A DNA stretch of 64,000 bases, from NCBI RefSeq assembly GCF_022429625.1, contig NZ_CP092483.1, positions 1,612,001-1,676,000 on the forward strand, read 5' to 3'. The notes under the pieces are model-generated. The model made no database searches. It was not told where the DNA came from and worked only from the letters and a program-made list of their open reading frames with translations. This stretch comes from Devosia lacusdianchii (GTDB lineage Bacteria > Pseudomonadota > Alphaproteobacteria > Rhizobiales > Devosiaceae). Positions 51,974-59,463 of this stretch are shown here, piece by piece. Every line of letters starts with the position of its first letter. Positions within the stretch are counted from its first letter, which is position 1. Position numbers and translations under genes: made by a program.

Positions 51974-52243
51974 GTGGGGATCAACACAGTATTTGAAGCG
52001 CTTTCGCACCCTGCGCGCCGCAAGGTGCTGGCCTTGCTCAAAGCTGGACCGCTCAGCGCCGGCGACCTCGCGCAACATTTCGATATCAGCCGGCCGACCC
52101 TCTCGGTCCATTTCGCCAAGCTCAAGGAAGCAGAGTTGGTCGTGGTGGAGCGCCAGGGCACGAGCCTGATTTACCACCTCAACGCCAGTATCCTCGAGGA
52201 GGCGCTGGCAGGCTTGCTCTCATTGAAGGACGACGACAAATGA
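51974..52243 (+). CDS. ArsR-family autorepressor (SdpR-like)
   Basis: 89 residues from GTG 51974. The upstream ATG at 51968 abuts AAGGA with no spacing, whereas the GTG has it seven bases away, so GTG is the better start. It is a winged helix-turn-helix (ALSHPARRKVLALLKAGPLSAGDLAQHF, recognition helix near SRPTLSVHFAKLKEAEL). It lacks the metal-binding cysteines of arsenic sensors, like SdpR. Its stop overlaps the SdpI-type gene by four bases, so they form one transcript, probably self-repressed through 51926-51947. Confidence 0.88.
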   Translation: MGINTVFEALSHPARRKVLALLKAGPLSAGDLAQHFDISRPTLSVHFAKLKEAELVVVERQGTSLIYHLNASILEEALAGLLSLKDDDK

Positions 52244-52881
52244 CGAAGCCACGCGTCTTCACACCGCTCAACCATCTGATCCTGGCGCTGCTCGCCGTGA
52301 CGACTATCGCCGGCTTCGTGAGCCTGCCCGCTGATGCGGTTCTTCCAGTGCATTGGGACATGTTCGGTCAGCCCGACCGCTTCGCCCAGCGCAATGACGC
52401 GCTGCTCATCATGCCCGGGCTTGGTCTGCTCCTGCTGCTCATGTTCTGGGCCATTGGACGCTTTGCGCGGCCCGAGCGCCTGGCTGGTGGGCGCCACGTC
52501 GTCGAGGCGATTGTCCCGCTTCTGCTAGCCATGTTCCTCGCATTTCAGATCGTGCTGGTGCTGCGCTTCGACATGGCAATGGTCCGCGTCGCGGCTCTCA
52601 GTGTCGCGGCCCTGCTGATCGTGCTTGGCAACGTCCTGCCGAAGTCGCAACCCAATCGCTATGGCGGCATCCGGCTAGCGCCGACGCTGGCCGATCCAGC
52701 CAATTGGGTCGCGACGCACCGCTTCACCGGGCTGGCGATGATGGTGGCCGGTAGCCTGCTGGTCATCACCGTCTTGCTGACCGGCGATGCGATCGTTCTG
52801 CTAGGCGGGGTTCTCATCGCCGTGGTCGTGCCGACCGCGCTGGGCGTGGCCTATAGCTACCGAAGGCCGCGCGGCCGCTGA
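52240..52881 (+). CDS. SdpI-family membrane protein
   Basis: 213 residues, about six helices. DUF1648 part LPADAVLPVHWDMFGQPDRFAQRNDALLIMPG, then the SdpI part with NVLPKSQPNRYGGIRLAPTLADPANWVATHRFTG. In Bacillus subtilis SdpR and SdpI form an immunity circuit against the SdpC toxin, with SdpI titrating SdpR at the membrane; no SdpC-like toxin is seen here. It is translationally coupled to the ArsR-type gene. Function beyond this is open. Confidence 0.85.
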   Translation: MTKPRVFTPLNHLILALLAVTTIAGFVSLPADAVLPVHWDMFGQPDRFAQRNDALLIMPGLGLLLLLMFWAIGRFARPERLAGGRHVVEAIVPLLLAMFLAFQIVLVLRFDMAMVRVAALSVAALLIVLGNVLPKSQPNRYGGIRLAPTLADPANWVATHRFTGLAMMVAGSLLVITVLLTGDAIVLLGGVLIAVVVPTALGVAYSYRRPRGR

Positions 52882-52905
52882 AGCGAGTTGGCCTCCGAAT
52901 GAGAG

Positions 52906-52929
52906 GGGAGGCGAAAGCCTCCCTTTTTG
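52906..52929 (+). terminator. Rho-independent terminator after the sdpI-like gene
   Basis: GGGAGGC-GAAA-GCCTCCC followed by TTTTTG, 24 bases past the stop codon. The stem-loop sequence is shared with the terminator at 51867-51896, so near-identical terminators bracket the sdpRI-like pair. Confidence 0.88.
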
Positions 52930-53015
52930 TTTCCCGCGCGTTTGTCAGCTGGCTCATGCCATACTCTGTCAGCAGCACATGGCACCACAACTGCGCTCAT
53001 AACCGGAGACGTCCC

Positions 53016-53375
53016 ATGCTTGACCATATCGGCCTGCGCACTGCGCAATTTGACACCCTGATCGCGTTCTACAAGGCGGCGCTGGCGCCGATGAACTACG
53101 CGGTCATGATGGAATACCCTGGTACGGCCGGTTTCGGCCGCGAGTATCCCGACTTCTGGATCGGCGCCGATGAAAAGGGAGGCTCCAACATCCACTTGGC
53201 CTTCAAGACCGACGATCGTGCTGTCGTGGATGCATTTTACGCCGCCGCGCTGGCCAATGGCGGCAAGGACAATGGCGCGCCGGGTATGCGGGACTACACA
53301 CCGACCTACTACGCCGCTTTCGTGATCGACCCGGATGGCAACAATCTCGAAATCGTCTGTCAGGCCGAAGGTTAG
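53016..53375 (+). CDS. VOC/glyoxalase-family protein
   Basis: 119 residues from ATG 53016, preceded by GGAGA. Two beta-alpha-beta-beta-beta units of the vicinal oxygen chelate fold: MLDHIGLRTAQFDTLIAFYKAAL with the first metal His, then NIHLAFKTDDRAVVDAFYAAAL, and the end FVIDPDGNNLEIVCQ with the metal Glu. Single-domain proteins of this type act in detoxification or ring cleavage. The substrate is unknown. Confidence 0.85.
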   Translation: MLDHIGLRTAQFDTLIAFYKAALAPMNYAVMMEYPGTAGFGREYPDFWIGADEKGGSNIHLAFKTDDRAVVDAFYAAALANGGKDNGAPGMRDYTPTYYAAFVIDPDGNNLEIVCQAEG

Positions 53376-53402
53376 CTTACTGACGGCCGGCCATAGGGCA
53401 GG

Positions 53403-54719
53403 TCAGCCGACCAGCTTCAGCGCCGGCCTGATTTTCTTGACCTTTTTCGCCTTGGGCAGCCGCGGCACATAATTGGCCATGACGCGCTCGATCACCTTGA
53501 TGGCTTTGTCGGTGCCGTCTTCAGTATGGAGCTTTTCGGCGACATCGGCCGCGTTGCGGCGGTAGTCCTCGTTGGTCGACAGATCGGCGAGGGCGCCGGC
53601 CAGGATTTCCGAGGTCAGCTTGCGCAGGCGCACGGGTTTTGGTCCGCATCCGAGCTCATAGACGCGGCGGCCCCAATAGGGCTGGTCGACGGTCTGCGGC
53701 ACGACGAAGGTGGGGCGGCCCAAATGCAGCCCCGCCGAAGTCGTGCCAGCGCCACCATGATGAACCACCGCTGACACATACTTGAACAGCTTGTCGTGCG
53801 GGGCCTTCTCGATGGCGAAAATGGTGTCGGGCAGGTCCTGCGGATTGATCCCGCCCCAGCCGCGCGCAACGACGGCGCGGCCGCCCCACATGGCGACGGC
53901 TTCCTTCAAAATCTTGGTATTGCGCTCAGCCCCGAACGGCATCGAGCCGAAGCCGATATAGACCGGCGCTTCGCCCTCGGAGAGGAATTTCTGGAACGCC
54001 TCGGAAGGTTGCCAGTCGGTGCGATCCTTGAGGCTCCAATAGCCGGTGACGATGGCGCTCTTGGGCCAATCGCGCGGGCGCGGGGAGACGACTGGCGAGT
54101 ACGCGTAAAGCGTGGTCAGCGACGTCCCATCGGTATTGCGGAAGAAGCCGCCCTTCTTGCGCGCATCCAGGCCCATCAGCTCGCGGCGCAACTTGTTGCG
54201 CGGCAGGTTGTAGTAGATCTGCTGCACGGTCATCGCCGTGTAGGTCAGCTTGTTGAAGGCCGGACCGAAATCGGCACCGTAATAGATGCAGAGCGGGAAT
54301 TCGCTGGTCGAGTTGAGCGGCTGCAAGGCCACCATGATGGCGGGGATGTGCAGCGCCTCGGCAATGTCGATGCCGAAGCTGGTATTCATGTTGAGGATCA
54401 GCATGTCGGCGCCCTGGCACATATGCCAGGCGTGCCGCGCTGCCGTATCGACGATCTGCTGGCCCTGGCGGAGCAGGGACGGGCCGTTGATGAGCATGGA
54501 CTGGCTCATCGCGTTCTCGAAACGCTGCTGGGTCAGGAACGACTGGATGGACGGGCCGAGCGTGTGGAACTCGATTCCATAGCCTTCAACCATGCCCTGG
54601 AATTCTTCCGAAGCGCCAAGGACGACCGAGTAGCCGCGCTCCTTGAGCTCGATGGCGAGAGCCAGATAGGGTTGAACGTCGCCTTGCGTGCCGATCGTGA
54701 CGAGGGCAATGCGCTTCAA
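53403..54719 (-). CDS. GT1-family glycosyltransferase (UGT/MGT type)
   Basis: 438 residues from TTG 54719 (KRIALVTIGTQGDVQP), which has GAGG seven bases upstream; a TTG two codons earlier is too close to it. The GT-B fold is clear: N-terminal TIGTQGDVQPYLALAIELKERGY, then PVYIGFGSMPFG and the donor-binding AVVHHGGAGTTSAGLHLGRPTFVVPQ. Enzymes of this type glucosylate sterols, flavonoids, antibiotics or lipids. It is encoded singly. Acceptor unknown. Confidence 0.9.
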   Translation of the reverse strand: MKRIALVTIGTQGDVQPYLALAIELKERGYSVVLGASEEFQGMVEGYGIEFHTLGPSIQSFLTQQRFENAMSQSMLINGPSLLRQGQQIVDTAARHAWHMCQGADMLILNMNTSFGIDIAEALHIPAIMVALQPLNSTSEFPLCIYYGADFGPAFNKLTYTAMTVQQIYYNLPRNKLRRELMGLDARKKGGFFRNTDGTSLTTLYAYSPVVSPRPRDWPKSAIVTGYWSLKDRTDWQPSEAFQKFLSEGEAPVYIGFGSMPFGAERNTKILKEAVAMWGGRAVVARGWGGINPQDLPDTIFAIEKAPHDKLFKYVSAVVHHGGAGTTSAGLHLGRPTFVVPQTVDQPYWGRRVYELGCGPKPVRLRKLTSEILAGALADLSTNEDYRRNAADVAEKLHTEDGTDKAIKVIERVMANYVPRLPKAKKVKKIRPALKLVG

Positions 54720-54858
54720 AGTCAAACCTCACCATACGCCGTCATGGAGCCGAAGGTTGGCGTCCCTCGGACCATTTACAATACCCCGGCTAGGAATTAT
54801 GAACGGCCTTATCGATAGCCGATTTCATTACAAAATACGCTTCTGAAGGGCAAGAGAC

Positions 54859-54957
54859 ATGCCGTCCCTGTACACATTTGCATTGGTTGGAGCTTCGCTC
54901 GCCGGCAATTTCGTGTCGGCGGCCGCCTTCGCAGCGGCGGGCGCAAACGCCCGTTAG
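54859..54957 (+). CDS. Possible 32-residue hydrophobic small protein
   Basis: ATG 54859 to TAG 54957, with AAGAG seven bases upstream. The product is almost all small hydrophobic residues (MPSLYTFALVGASLAGNF then VSAAAFAAAGANAR), one membrane-spanning segment. An inverted repeat (GCTCTTCCCG / CGGGAAGAGC, 54957-54994) starts at its stop codon. Translation is not proven; it resembles no family I can name. Confidence 0.4.
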   Translation: MPSLYTFALVGASLAGNFVSAAAFAAAGANAR

Positions 54958-54994
54958 CTCTTCCCGCGTGGCCCGCGACCGGGCCGGGAAGAGC
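54957..54994 (+). other. Inverted repeat after the small open reading frame
   Basis: GCTCTTCCCG (54957-54966) and CGGGAAGAGC (54985-54994) pair perfectly over ten bases, and GGCCCG / CGGGCC extends the stem inward. No U-tract follows. A terminator for the small frame or a separate RNA hairpin is possible. Confidence 0.5.
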
Positions 54995-55009
54995 CGAACA
55001 TCACGAAAG

Positions 55010-55080
55010 CGCCTCTCCGGAGGCCGTTTAACCCGTTCACAACCATAATTCCGCGATAATCACGGCCTCCAAAAGAGGCG
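55010..55080. other. Long interrupted inverted repeat upstream of alaC
   Basis: CGCCTCT (55010-55016) pairs with AGAGGCG (55074-55080), and GGAGGCCGT (55019-55027) with ACGGCCTCC (55062-55070), giving a 16-base stem with one small internal loop. The 34-base loop is AT-rich, unlike the GC-rich surroundings. It lies 59 bases before the alaC start and may be a leader structure or operator. Confidence 0.6.
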
Positions 55081-55138
55081 TGGCGCTTGGTGCGCGTCGC
55101 GGCCAGTCCAGGTTCCCGAGGGGACCGTCGAGGAAATC

Positions 55139-56353
55139 ATGAGCGCAGACTTCCACAAAATCCGCCGCCTTCCCCCTTACGTCTTTGCCCATATCGACCC
55201 GCTCAAGGCCAAGGCGCGCGCCGAAGGCGTCGACGTGATCGATCTCGGCATGGGCAATCCCGACATGCCGACGCCGCAGCACATCGTCGAAAAGTTGCAG
55301 GAAACGGTCAAAGACGGCCGCACCCACCGCTATTCGACCTCGCGTGGTATTCCCGGTCTGCGCAAGGCCCAGGCCAGCTATTACGGCCGCCGCTTCGGGG
55401 TGAAACTCAATCCCGATACCCAGATCGTCGCGACGCTGGGATCCAAGGAGGGCTTCGCCAACATGGCCTCGGCCATCACCGCCCCAGGCGACGTGGTGCT
55501 GGTGCCGAACCCGACCTATCCCATCCATTCCTTCGGCTTCATCATGTCCGGTGGCGTGGTTCGCTCCATGCCGGCTGATCCGAACGAGGATTTCCTGCGT
55601 TCGCTCGACCGCGCCGTGCGCCACTCGATCCCCAAGCCGATCGCGCTGGTGCTGAACTACCCCGCCAACCCGACCGCCTACACGGCCGACCTCGATTTTT
55701 ACACCGAGGTGGTCAAGTACTGTAAGGCCAACGACATCTTCATCTTGTCCGATCTCGCCTATTCCGAGATCTATTTCGACGAGGAAGCGCCACCGCCATC
55801 GGTGCTGCAGGTGCCCGGCGCCATCGACATCACCGTCGAATTCACTTCGATGTCCAAGACCTATTCCATGCCGGGCTGGCGTGTCGGCTTTGCCGTCGGC
55901 AACGAACGCCTGATCGCCGCTTTGGCCCGCGTGAAGTCGTATCTGGACTATGGCGCTTTCACCCCGATCCAGGTCGCGGCCACTGCGGCGCTCAATGGTT
56001 CAGACGACGTGATCGACGAAGTGCGCAAGATCTACAAGCATCGCCGCGACGTCATGGTCGAGAGCTTTGCTCGTTCCGGCTGGGACATTCCGGTGCCAAA
56101 GGCGACCATGTTCGCCTGGGCCCCGATCCCGGCGCAGTATGCCCATCTGGGCTCGCTCGAATTTGCCAAGCTGCTGATCAAAGAAACCGGCGTCGGCGTC
56201 GCTCCGGGCGTCGGCTTCGGCGAATACGGCGATCAGTACATTCGCCTGGCCTTCGTCGAAAACGAACAGCGCATCCGCCAGGCGGCACGGAATATCAAGA
56301 AGCTGCTTGGCTCGAAAACCGGGGCAGGGAACGTGGTTCCGCTGGTCGGGTAG
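55139..56353 (+). CDS. alaC: Alanine-forming class I/II aminotransferase (AlaC type)
   Basis: 404 residues, PLP fold type I. Cofactor residues: Lys240 in TSMSKTYSMPGW (Schiff base), the NYPANPT segment near 173-179 and DLAYSEIYF with the pyridine-ring Asp/Tyr. The N-terminal FHKIRRLPPYVFAHIDPLKAKAR and IDLGMGNPDMPTP are typical of AlaC/LL-DAP-aminotransferase-like proteins that sit upstream of hom in alphaproteobacteria. It most likely makes alanine from pyruvate and glutamate. Here an iron-binding protein gene separates it from hom. Confidence 0.87.
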   Translation: MSADFHKIRRLPPYVFAHIDPLKAKARAEGVDVIDLGMGNPDMPTPQHIVEKLQETVKDGRTHRYSTSRGIPGLRKAQASYYGRRFGVKLNPDTQIVATLGSKEGFANMASAITAPGDVVLVPNPTYPIHSFGFIMSGGVVRSMPADPNEDFLRSLDRAVRHSIPKPIALVLNYPANPTAYTADLDFYTEVVKYCKANDIFILSDLAYSEIYFDEEAPPPSVLQVPGAIDITVEFTSMSKTYSMPGWRVGFAVGNERLIAALARVKSYLDYGAFTPIQVAATAALNGSDDVIDEVRKIYKHRRDVMVESFARSGWDIPVPKATMFAWAPIPAQYAHLGSLEFAKLLIKETGVGVAPGVGFGEYGDQYIRLAFVENEQRIRQAARNIKKLLGSKTGAGNVVPLVG

Positions 56354-56355
56354 AG

Positions 56356-56510
56356 CTTCTCTGGGAGAGGGACGTTCTTCCGCGTCCAGCGGAAGGAGAG
56401 GGTGAGGGGTCTTCGCCGTCCCATGCTTGGATTCCCGTGGACGCCGCCGCACCCCTCATCCGCCCTTCGGGTCCCTTCTCCCTCAAGGGGAGAAGGGAAG
56501 AGGCTTGCCC
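56356..56510. repeat. Mosaic intergenic repeat, family 2, second copy
   Basis: The segment has TTCTTCCGCGTCC/GCGGAAGGA-type arms, GGTGAGGGGTCTTCG, CACCCCTCATCCGCCCTTCG and a CCCTTCTCCCTCAAGGGGAGAAGGG hairpin. The CCCTCATCCGCCCTTCGGG and CCTTCTCCC/GGGAGAAGG modules are the reverse of those at 11366-11520. It fills the gap between alaC and the iron-regulated gene. Confidence 0.65.
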
Positions 56511-56526
56511 TCGCCCAAATAATACA

Positions 56527-56541
56527 TGACACATGAACTCA
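56527..56541 (+). promoter_or_regulatory. Iron-responsive operator (IRO 3) before the orphan binding protein
   Basis: TGA-CACATGAAC-TCA fits the TGA-N9-TCA RirA box exactly and lies 40-54 bases before the start I assign to the binding-protein gene. An in-frame ATG at 56533 falls inside this box, which argues against that earlier start. Confidence 0.6.
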
Positions 56542-56580
56542 CCTTTTGTATGGAGAGCCGTCTCCACAATCAGGTGCGTC

Positions 56581-57549
56581 ATGCTCGCTCGTACTCTCGC
56601 CCTCGCCTTTCCGCTGGCCTTCGCAACGCCGGCCGCTTTTGCGCAAGCCTTTCCGGTCACGCTCGATCACGCCTGGGGAGCGACGACCATCGAGGCCGAG
56701 CCACAGCGCATCGTGACCTGGGGCTGGGGCAATGAAGATGCGGTTATCGCGCTGGGCGTGATCCCAGTCGGCATTCCCTTCCAGTCCTATGGCGGCGGCG
56801 AGGACGGCATCCATGACTGGGTAGAGCAGGCGCTTGAGGCTGCCGGCGCGGAAACGCCCACTATTTTCGATGCCTCCAGCGAACCGCCTCTCGAGCAGAT
56901 TGCCGCTCTCAAGCCCGATCTCATCATCGCCGCCTATTCCGGTATCACGCAGGACCAGTATGGGCTGCTGTCCGGCATTGCGCCGACCATCGCCTACACC
57001 GGCGCGCCTTGGTCTACCTCCTGGCAGGACTTGACCCGAATTGTCGGCAGGGCGCTGGGCAAGGAAGCCGAGGCAGAGGCGCTGGTCGCCGACACCACCG
57101 CTTGGGTCGAAGCCGAGTTCGCCAGATATCCTGCGCTCGCCAAGGTCACCTTCGCCAGTGCCAACGACTACGATGGTTCCATGGCCGTCTACGCCCCGCT
57201 GGACGCCCGCATGACGTTCCTCACCAATTTCGGCATGGTGATGAACCCCAGCGTTGCCATGCTCGCCCCCGGCGACGATGCCTTCTACTACCCGCTGAGC
57301 TACGAACTGTTCGACCAGCTCGAGGCAGATATCTTCGTCACCTACTACGAAGAACAGTCCGCGCTTGACGCCTGGCTCGCGACCCCGCAGGCGCAGACCT
57401 ATCCGCCCATCGTCAATGGCGGCCTCGCCGCCTTGGTCGGCACAGAAAATGTCGCCGCAGTCTCGCCGCCCAGCGTGCTCTCATTGCGCTGGGGTCTGCC
57501 GCGCTACCTCGAAGTCCTCGGCGCCGCCGCCGCCAGTGTCACCGAGTAG
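56581..57549 (+). CDS. Iron-siderophore-type periplasmic binding protein, orphan
   Basis: 322 residues from ATG 56581 (MLARTLALAFPLAFATPAAFA), giving a clear signal peptide; the frame continues upstream to 56533, inside an iron box. Class III binding-protein fold: VTLDHAWGATTIEAEPQRIVTWGWGNEDAVIALGVIPVG and EQIAALKPDLIIAAYSGI. It is related to, but quite different from, the FecB-type protein at 33171. No permease or ATPase genes accompany it, so it must use a transporter encoded elsewhere, perhaps the FecCDE-type one at 34091-36872. It interrupts the usual alaC-hom neighbourhood. Confidence 0.88.
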   Translation: MLARTLALAFPLAFATPAAFAQAFPVTLDHAWGATTIEAEPQRIVTWGWGNEDAVIALGVIPVGIPFQSYGGGEDGIHDWVEQALEAAGAETPTIFDASSEPPLEQIAALKPDLIIAAYSGITQDQYGLLSGIAPTIAYTGAPWSTSWQDLTRIVGRALGKEAEAEALVADTTAWVEAEFARYPALAKVTFASANDYDGSMAVYAPLDARMTFLTNFGMVMNPSVAMLAPGDDAFYYPLSYELFDQLEADIFVTYYEEQSALDAWLATPQAQTYPPIVNGGLAALVGTENVAAVSPPSVLSLRWGLPRYLEVLGAAAASVTE

Positions 57550-57918
57550 CTCGGCAACCTCCATTTTATCCCCGCCCCCCCAAACCCGCTCTATACTCCT
57601 CTCATCTCTCCACGCGGGCGGCCTGCAGGCGAACAGTGGTGGAGGGCGCCGTGCCGCCTTCGCTGGCGCGCAGGTTCGGGTATCGGTCGGCTGCGGCGAG
57701 CGTCCGCAGTCCGCCGCGATACCGTTCCAAAACCGGCACCCCGAGACGGCAATCGTCTCACTAAACAATACTTGCGGGGCGAAAGTCGTCTCGGGGTCCG
57801 TCCTCGCTGCTCCCTTGGCATGCGTCCATATGACAACCGCATCACAGGCGGCGCTTTCGCGCGCCGCCACCAAACTCCTATTGACGGCTAGGCACATTCC
57901 TATGCAGATGGCGCCACC
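57550..57918 (+). other. Structured untranslated leader of hom, 369 bases without a gene
   Basis: No plausible gene, but dense secondary structure: CTCCAC 57608-57613 / GTGGAG 57639-57644; GGTATCG 57679-57685 / CGATACC 57717-57723 enclosing GGCTGCGG / CCGCAGTC; CCCCGAGACG 57739-57748 / CGTCTCGGGG 57787-57796; and GGCGGCGC 57847-57854 / GCGCCGCC 57861-57868. The GAGACG of the third stem can instead pair with CGTCTC at 57754-57759, making two mutually exclusive folds. A TATACT at 57590-57595 could be a -10 box. A frame at 57830-57922 (30 codons, four Thr) overlaps the hom ATG by ATGA but has no ribosome-binding site. I recognise no known riboswitch. Confidence 0.5.
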
Positions 57919-59427
57919 ATGAGTGATATCGCTTCCTTCCGCCAAGCCGTTGAAACCTTCATCTCCGCCCGTGGCTGGACGCCCACGCGGTTTGGCCGCA
58001 CCGTTGCGGGCGACCCGCTGTTCGTGTTCGACCTGCGGGAAGGGCGTGAGCCGCGCTCGGATACGCGCACGCGCATCCTCAAGGCGATGCAGGATTTCGG
58101 TGATGGCGCATCGCTGCCGCCGCTTCGCGTTGGCGTAGCGGGCCTCGGCAATGTCGGGGCGACGCTGGTGCGCATCCTGCAGAAGGATGGCGATGAACTC
58201 ACCAAAAAACTGGGCCGCCAGCTCGTCGTGACGGCCGTTGCCGCGCGCTCGCGATCCCGCGACCGCGGCATTGATATTTCTGGGCTCGACTGGTTCGACG
58301 ATCCCGTGGCCCTGGCCAAGTCGGATGGCATCGACCTGTTCGTCGAGCTGATCGGCGGCGAGGACGGCCCGGCTTTCGCTGCGGTCAAGGCCGCGCTCGA
58401 AATCGGCCGTCCTGTGGTCACGGCGAACAAGGCGCTGCTGGCCAAGCATGGCGTTGTGCTGGCCCGACTAGCAGAAGACTCTGGTGCTCAGCTTGGCTTC
58501 GAGGCCGCCGTGGCCGGCGGCATCCCCGTCATCAAGACGCTGCGTGAGGGCCTGGGCTCAGCGAGCATCGCCAAGGTGTTCGGCATCATGAACGGCACCT
58601 GCAATTACATCCTCACCCGCATGGGCAACGAAGACATCAGCTTCGCCGATTGCCTGAAGGACGCGCAGGCCTTGGGCTATGCCGAGGCCGACCCGACCTT
58701 CGACGTCGAGGGCTTTGACACGGCGCACAAGCTGTCGATCCTCGCCACGCTCTGCTTCGGCTACGAGATCGCGCCCGACAAGATCCGGGTGGAAGGCATC
58801 TCCAAGATCACCCAGCATGACATCAAGGTCGCCGCCGAGCTTGGCTACAAGATCAAGCTGCTGGGTATTGCGCAGCGCACCGATGAAGGCATCGAGCAGC
58901 GCGTGCACCCCACCTTCGTGCCCAAGGGCAGTGCCATTGCCGGCGTCGATGGCGTGATGAACGCCGTGGCGCTCGAGACCGACCACGTCCACGAACTGCT
59001 GCTGGCAGGCCCTGGCGCCGGTGGCCCGCCAACGGCTTCGTCGGTACTGTCGGACATTCTCGACATTGCCCGCGGCACCCGCGTGCCGCCGTTGGGCGTG
59101 CCGAGCGAGGAATTGCTGCCCTACAAGCAGGCCCCGATGCGTCCGCATGATGGCGGCTATTACATCCGGCTCAATGCCAAGGACGTCCCTGGCGCTCTGG
59201 CGGCGATCGCCACCCGCATGGGCGAGCGCGGCATCTCCATCGACTCTGTCATTCAGCGGTCGGATTTGAGCGCTAAGGCAGTGGCGCCAGACGGTTCGCC
59301 GACGCGCACCGTGGTCATGATCACTCAACAGACTTTGGAATCAGCCGTACGTGAATCGCTTGCGCAGATCGCAGCCGACGGGTTTATCGTGGGCGAACCG
59401 CAGTTGATCCGGATCGAAACGCTCTGA
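57919..59427 (+). CDS. hom: Homoserine dehydrogenase with N-terminal HTH-like extension
   Basis: 502 residues. The dehydrogenase proper begins near residue 67 (PPLRVGVAGLGNVGATLVRIL, NAD(P) motif), continues with VVTANKALLAKHG and MNGTCNYILTRM, and ends in an ACT regulatory domain (about 415-490, DVPGALAAIATRMGERGI). It reduces aspartate semialdehyde to homoserine for threonine and methionine. Residues 1-62 are extra: ASFRQAVETFISARGWTPTRFGRTVAGDP resembles small stand-alone HTH-like proteins of rhizobia. ATG 58087 (residue 57), with AAGGCG before it, would give the usual short form. It precedes glpX and recJ, the normal order. Confidence 0.93.
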   Translation: MSDIASFRQAVETFISARGWTPTRFGRTVAGDPLFVFDLREGREPRSDTRTRILKAMQDFGDGASLPPLRVGVAGLGNVGATLVRILQKDGDELTKKLGRQLVVTAVAARSRSRDRGIDISGLDWFDDPVALAKSDGIDLFVELIGGEDGPAFAAVKAALEIGRPVVTANKALLAKHGVVLARLAEDSGAQLGFEAAVAGGIPVIKTLREGLGSASIAKVFGIMNGTCNYILTRMGNEDISFADCLKDAQALGYAEADPTFDVEGFDTAHKLSILATLCFGYEIAPDKIRVEGISKITQHDIKVAAELGYKIKLLGIAQRTDEGIEQRVHPTFVPKGSAIAGVDGVMNAVALETDHVHELLLAGPGAGGPPTASSVLSDILDIARGTRVPPLGVPSEELLPYKQAPMRPHDGGYYIRLNAKDVPGALAAIATRMGERGISIDSVIQRSDLSAKAVAPDGSPTRTVVMITQQTLESAVRESLAQIAADGFIVGEPQLIRIETL

Positions 59428-59463
59428 TACCCCACCGGGGCAAGTCAGGCTCCGGGAGGAAAT

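Noticed and set aside
49660..52881. An SdpC-like toxin gene partnering the SdpI-like proteins
   Set aside because: No secreted small toxin frame is seen near either gene; the 32-residue frame at 54859 is too far and unlike SdpC.
57600..57870. 6S RNA, RNase P RNA, tmRNA or SAM-II riboswitch in the hom leader
   Set aside because: The conserved cores of these RNAs (for example GAGGAAAGTCCGGGC of RNase P, or the GCTTGCAGCCACG-type core of SAM-II) are not present on either strand, and 6S usually lies elsewhere.
57365..57922. 185-codon plus-strand frame between the orphan binding protein and hom
   Set aside because: Its first third overlaps the binding-protein gene in another frame, the rest covers the hairpin-rich leader, and no domain is seen.
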